In this document: piece after piece, positions 14,348-17,264 of the stretch
Layout of the letters: the number at the start of each line of letters is the position of its first letter
Numbering within the stretch: the first letter of the stretch is position 1
DNA from: CAWDPQ01 sp049642465
Lineage (GTDB): Bacteria > Acidobacteriota > Vicinamibacteria > Vicinamibacterales > 2-12-FULL-66-21
Length of the DNA stretch: 17,264 bases
Direction: 5' to 3'
NCBI GenBank assembly: GCA_049642465.1
Contig: JBAROV010000042.1
Coordinates: 1-17,264 of the forward strand
Notes under the pieces: model-generated
The model's database searches: none
Seen by the model: the letters and a program-made list of their open reading frames with translations, nothing else
Told to the model about the DNA's origin: nothing
Made by a program: the position numbers and the translations under genes

Positions 14348-15069
14348 GCCAGCAACGCACGAGTCGCCTGGTGGGCCGGTTGACGAAGCACGCGCTGCGG
14401 GTTCCCCTCTTCCACGATCTGCCCGCGCGCGAGCACGGCGACGCGTGTGGCGAATGTCGCCACAAAGTCATCGTCATGCGACGTTACCAGCAGGGCGCGT
14501 CCGTTGGCGGCGAGCGTGCGGAGGATCCGTCCGAGTTCGCTGCGGCGTGCCGGATCGAGGGACGCCGTAGGCTCGTCGAGCAGAAGCACGGGAGGGTCCA
14601 GCGCCAACGCCCGCGCTATCGCCACGCGCTGCGCTTCACCGCCTGACAATTCGCGAGGCCATGCCCCGGCGCGCTCCCGCACGCCGAGATCCTCGAGCAG
14701 CCGCATTGCCGTTGCGGTCGCCTCCATCGCCGACACGCGCTGCACGTGCCGCAACGCGAGCCGCACATTGTCGAGCGCGGTCAGGTGTTCGAACAAGTAA
14801 TGCGCTTGGAACACGAGTCCGACTTTTGTTCGGAGCTGCAATCGCGGCGCCTGCGTCCCATGACGGAGCGTGACGTCATCGAGCCGGATCGTGCCCGCAG
14901 CGAATCGCTCGAGACCTGCGACCGTCCGAAGCACGGTTGACTTTCCCGCGCCCGACAGCCCCATGAGGACGACGAGTTCGCCTGCAGCGACAGTGAGATC
15001 GAGTCCATCGAGAATGGTGCGGGAGCCGAGGGAGGCCACCACGCCGCGAACCTCCAGCGCGGGCGTCAT
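14296..15069 (-). CDS. Amino acid ABC transporter ATP-binding protein
   Basis: A 257-residue ATPase that powers the membrane component encoded just upstream. It shows Walker A GLSGAGKST (37-45), the Q-loop at Q88 (VFQAHYLFEHLTALDN), signature LSGGEAQRVAIARAL (141-155), Walker B VLLLDEP (161-167) and the H-loop histidine H198, in the order of the polar amino acid (GlnQ/HisP) subfamily. The start at 15069 overlaps the permease stop by four bases (ATGA), so a longer open frame to 15174 is rejected. The last residues, about RGNGSTDQPDHRSH (244-257), are encoded by the 8-bp-period repeat and probably are an acquired extension, because the conserved fold ends before them. Confidence 0.93.
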   Translation of the reverse strand: MTPALEVRGVVASLGSRTILDGLDLTVAAGELVVLMGLSGAGKSTVLRTVAGLERFAAGTIRLDDVTLRHGTQAPRLQLRTKVGLVFQAHYLFEHLTALDNVRLALRHVQRVSAMEATATAMRLLEDLGVRERAGAWPRELSGGEAQRVAIARALALDPPVLLLDEPTASLDPARRSELGRILRTLAANGRALLVTSHDDDFVATFATRVAVLARGQIVEEGNPQRVLRQPAHQATRALLADQRGNGSTDQPDHRSH

Positions 15070-16544
15070 CTGCCCGATGCCTTCCAGCGGCGCTCCAAGC
15101 GCCGAGCGAGATGGGCGAGAGGAAGCGACATCGCGATGTAGAGCCCGGCGCACAAGATACCGGGCAGCACCCACGAACCGATGTTGGTCGCGAAGATTTG
15201 CGTCTGCTTGGTCAGTTCCATGACCGTCAGGACGGATACGAGTGAAGAGTCCTTCAACATGGCGACGAAGTCGTTGGTCATGGGCGCCAGGGCCAGCCGA
15301 AATGCTTGCGGTGCGCGAATGAGCCGAAGAATCTGAGGCTCAGAAAAACCGAGCACGCGTGCGGCTTCTAGCTGCCCACGCGGAATAGCTTCGAGCGCCC
15401 CTCGATAGATTTCGCTTTCGTACGCGGCGTAGTTCAGGGCGAGGCCAACCAGCGCGGCTGCAAACGCTGGCAGGCGGATCACATCGGCGAGGCCGTAGTA
15501 AATCACGAACAGTTGCAGCAACAGCGGCGTGCCACGAACCACTTCGACGTACCCAGTCAGCCCGAGCCGGAGAATCGGTCCGCCGTACACGCGTCCTGTG
15601 GCAATCGACGCGCCGAGGGCAATCGCGAGTGCCATCGAGGCGATGGAGAGCACGAGCGTCACGACCGCCGCGCGCAGGAGCGCGGGAAAGTATCGTCGAA
15701 CGGTGTCAAACGCCGATGCCGCTTGCGTTGGCTGGGGAGCGACGGCCGTCCGGCCGGACGCAGGATCGGCAGCGGCAAGCACTTCCGCGTAGAGGCGCGG
15801 CTGATCGTCGTTCCAGACGTGCCACCTGCGGAAGATGCGCTCGAGGCGGCCGTCCTCCATGGCGCGCCGGAGAATGGCGTCCACTCGATCGCGAAGGTCC
15901 GTCTGTTCGGGTGCCAGGATGCCCACGTATCGCCCGTAGGCGACAGCGGAAGGGTGTGTGACGAGTCCGGCAACACGACGCATCGCCCGCTCGGCCAGCA
16001 CGTGATCGAGCAGCACGGCATCCAGACGTCCGATTGCCAGATCGCTATACGGATGCACGTCATCGTCGTACGAAATGGGGATGATGCCGTGAGTGGGCTG
16101 CGCCTCGAGCAACAGGTCGTAGGCGATCGTTCCACCGAGCGTTCCGACGCGCCGTCCACGAAGGTCTGAGAACGCGCGAAAGCGGTTTGCATCGCCCGCC
16201 CGAACGGTGAAGACCTCTCGAAATCGATAGTAGGGAACGGTCACCGCGAGCGCCGCTCGCCGCGCCGGTGTGTCTTCGATGCCGCTGAGCCCAATGTCGA
16301 AATCGCCGCGTCGCGCGGATTGGTCGAGCGACGTAAACATGATTTGCACGAACTCCGGTTTTCGACCGAGTTCGGTCGCGAGTAAATCGGCGATTTCGAC
16401 GTCAAAACCGGTCAGTTTCGAAGGCTCAACCGGGTCGGCTTCAACGAACGGGCTTCCGCCTTCGGCATCGCCACCCCATCTGAGCGTTCCCGATGAATTC
16501 TGGATCGGGGCGGTCAAGCCCAAGGCCAGCAGCAGAGCCAGCAT
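15066..16544 (-). CDS. Fused substrate-binding and permease protein of polar amino acid ABC importer
   Basis: A 492-residue two-domain protein. After a short hydrophobic signal (1-12, without the usual basic residues) comes a family 3 solute-binding domain at about 21-250 (TGFDVEIADLLATELG, SGIEDTPARRAALAVTVPYY, ending RWHVWNDDQPRLY). A 30-residue linker leads to a HisM/GlnP-type permease at about 285-485, with VEVVRGTPLLLQLFVIYYG and the ATPase-contacting EAA region from E378 (EIYRGALEAIPRGQLEAARV) to KDSSLVSV. Such fusions are known in Firmicutes GlnP. The binding domain would sit tethered in the periplasm. The ATG at 16544 has no Shine-Dalgarno; an in-frame stop lies 12 codons upstream. 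Substrate: polar amino acid, probably glutamate or glutamine given gdhA (inference). Confidence 0.93.
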   Translation of the reverse strand: MLALLLALGLTAPIQNSSGTLRWGGDAEGGSPFVEADPVEPSKLTGFDVEIADLLATELGRKPEFVQIMFTSLDQSARRGDFDIGLSGIEDTPARRAALAVTVPYYRFREVFTVRAGDANRFRAFSDLRGRRVGTLGGTIAYDLLLEAQPTHGIIPISYDDDVHPYSDLAIGRLDAVLLDHVLAERAMRRVAGLVTHPSAVAYGRYVGILAPEQTDLRDRVDAILRRAMEDGRLERIFRRWHVWNDDQPRLYAEVLAAADPASGRTAVAPQPTQAASAFDTVRRYFPALLRAAVVTLVLSIASMALAIALGASIATGRVYGGPILRLGLTGYVEVVRGTPLLLQLFVIYYGLADVIRLPAFAAALVGLALNYAAYESEIYRGALEAIPRGQLEAARVLGFSEPQILRLIRAPQAFRLALAPMTNDFVAMLKDSSLVSVLTVMELTKQTQIFATNIGSWVLPGILCAGLYIAMSLPLAHLARRLERRWKASGR

Positions 16545-16551
16545 TGGCGTG

Positions 16552-16581
16552 AAGGTATTTCCACGCCCCCTCGATTGTCAA
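16552..16581 (-). promoter_or_regulatory. Candidate leaderless promoter of the ABC operon
   Basis: On the minus strand a perfect TTGACA -35 (plus 16576-16581) is followed after 18 bp by TACCTT (plus 16552-16557), which ends 7 nt before the ATG at 16544. The expected start site falls on or next to the ATG. GAGGGGG in the spacer is too far from the ATG to act as a Shine-Dalgarno. Confidence 0.5.
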
Positions 16582-16618
16582 AGGACGCACGGTTTCGACA
16601 TTGCAGAGCCGTCGAAGG

Positions 16619-16727
16619 TGTTCTTGGAAGTTCTATTTTGTCACTTAGAGTCATATAAGTACGGGCGTCTGGCCGATGCGCTGTTTTCAGTAAGTATATG
16701 ATATTAAACATGTTATATGTAATGGCC
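16619..16727. promoter_or_regulatory. AT-rich divergent intergenic block
   Basis: The 242-bp gap between the ABC operon and the collagen-like gene contains a strikingly AT-rich stretch with TATATG, TATGAT (16697-16702), ATATTAAAC and ACAT-GTTAT-ATGT (16709-16721). TATGAT is a good -10 candidate for the rightward gene but no -35 stands at 17 bp. Further down, CTGAGC (16738-16743) can pair with GCTCAG (16757-16762) in the likely leader. No RNA family or small ORF was recognised. Confidence 0.4.
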
Positions 16728-16786
16728 CCATAAAGGCCTGAGCTGGCCCTCCAATTGCTCAGTCTGCCGCCGAGGTGGAGGAGTCT

Positions 16787-17264
16787 ATGGCAACGTGGAC
16801 CCGGATCGGCGCCGCGGCCTTGGCGATGGTGCTCAGCGCCGGGGTAACGGCATATACGGCGGACGGCCAGTCCAACAAAGGGAAGTCCGGTCAGACGGAA
16901 ACTCTGGCGACCACAGGCGATAAGAGCAAGCAGGTCATCGTCTTGACCGCTTCCGTGGACCGGGCGAACGACAACGTGACGCTTCGCGGCATGAACTTCG
17001 GGCAGTCTGCCCCAATGGTCTACTGCGAAACGCACCCGTTGACGGTTCTTCAGGCGACGGACACCGAACTGGTGGTCTGGTTTCCAGGGTCCGTGCCACA
17101 AGGAACCTATCTTTTTAGCGTGGTTCGAGGGCGAGGCACGAGCGAGCTCGACCGCAATGTGTTTTACGTGACGGCACCGCCCCTCATGACTGATGTTCAA
17201 GGGCCTCCCGGACCCCAGGGTCCGCAAGGGGAGCCCGGCCCGATGGGCCCGGAAGGGCCTGCTG
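16787..17264 (+). CDS. Exported IPT/TIG and collagen-like repeat protein (3' truncated by window)
   Basis: An open frame of 159 codons with no stop before the window edge. The ATG at 16787 follows GGAGGAG at 16777-16783. Residues 1-25 are a signal peptide (hydrophobic about 8-22, cleavage near TAYTA). Residues about 49-129 form an IPT/TIG Ig-like domain: KQVIVLTASVDRANDNVTLR, then GMNFG, HPLTVLQATDTELVVWFP and GTYLFSVVRG. From G139 to the window edge there are seven uninterrupted Gly-X-Y triplets (GPPGPQGPQGEPGPMGPEG..), rich in Pro, the start of a collagen-like region. IPT/TIG followed by collagen repeats is a recurrent bacterial surface or secreted architecture. Function is probably structural or adhesive (inference). 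A minus-strand ORF across it is a shadow. Confidence 0.85.
   Translation, partial: MATWTRIGAAALAMVLSAGVTAYTADGQSNKGKSGQTETLATTGDKSKQVIVLTASVDRANDNVTLRGMNFGQSAPMVYCETHPLTVLQATDTELVVWFPGSVPQGTYLFSVVRGRGTSELDRNVFYVTAPPLMTDVQGPPGPQGPQGEPGPMGPEGPA

Noticed and set aside
15070..15174. Upstream extension of the ATPase start
   Set aside because: It overlaps the end of the permease gene; the ATG at 15069 gives the standard N-terminus and a four-base overlap with the permease stop.
16514..17227. Minus-strand ORF of 237 codons across the collagen-like gene
   Set aside because: Plus-strand translation gives a signal peptide, IPT/TIG domain and Gly-X-Y repeats with a strong Shine-Dalgarno. The antisense ORF also runs through the AT-rich promoter region and into the SBP-permease start.

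Overview
The window is a GC-rich chromosomal segment with tightly packed genes. It most likely comes from an Acidobacteriota genome, plausibly the Vicinamibacteria lineage. The clearest lineage marker is the large exported protein at 10813-12966, which has the layout of the 'VWFA-related Acidobacterial domain' family. The exported PQQ-type beta-propeller and the IPT/TIG plus collagen-like protein fit the same group. No rRNA, tRNA, CRISPR array, transposase, phage gene or recognisable defence system is visible. The taxonomic call is inference from gene content.

Layout. (1) 1-7704 is a housekeeping region: rluB (23S pseudouridine synthase), an alpha/beta hydrolase on the minus strand, cmk (CMP kinase), an exported PQQ-like beta-propeller protein, a minus-strand DUF6335 protein with a very basic N-terminal tail, rpsA (ribosomal protein S1), an IHF/HU-type DNA-binding protein and a HIT-family hydrolase. 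The common bacterial order rluB-cmk-rpsA-ihfB can be recognised but is split by three unrelated genes. (2) 7701-10735 holds two acyl-CoA dehydrogenases of different subtypes around a PRC-barrel protein. The first overlaps the HIT gene by four bases and lacks the usual catalytic glutamate. The second is a canonical short/branched-chain type on the minus strand. (3) 10813-12966 is the VWFA-related exported protein, divergent from the second dehydrogenase. (4) 16544-13003, minus strand, reads as one metabolic unit: a fused substrate-binding/permease protein of a polar amino acid ABC importer, its ATPase, then glutamate dehydrogenase. I infer amino acid uptake followed by oxidative deamination. 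(5) The right edge carries the 5' part of an exported IPT/TIG-collagen-like protein that runs out of the window.

Between genes there is a second layer of structure. Four junctions carry short repeats of about 7-bp period built from different words (GAGACCA, CGGTCTT/GACCAGA-like, GCGACTA, CCCTTTT). A fifth, at the ATPase/gdhA junction, is an 8-bp-period repeat that folds into a 17-bp inverted repeat and encodes the last residues of the ATPase. Three genes without Shine-Dalgarno sequences (hydrolase, gdhA, SBP-permease) have -10-like hexamers 5-7 nt before their ATG, which suggests leaderless transcripts. The remaining starts mostly have clear Shine-Dalgarno motifs. There is no gene-free stretch longer than 300 bases; the largest gaps are 242 nt (16545-16786), 215 nt (4821-5035) and 171 nt (8859-9029).
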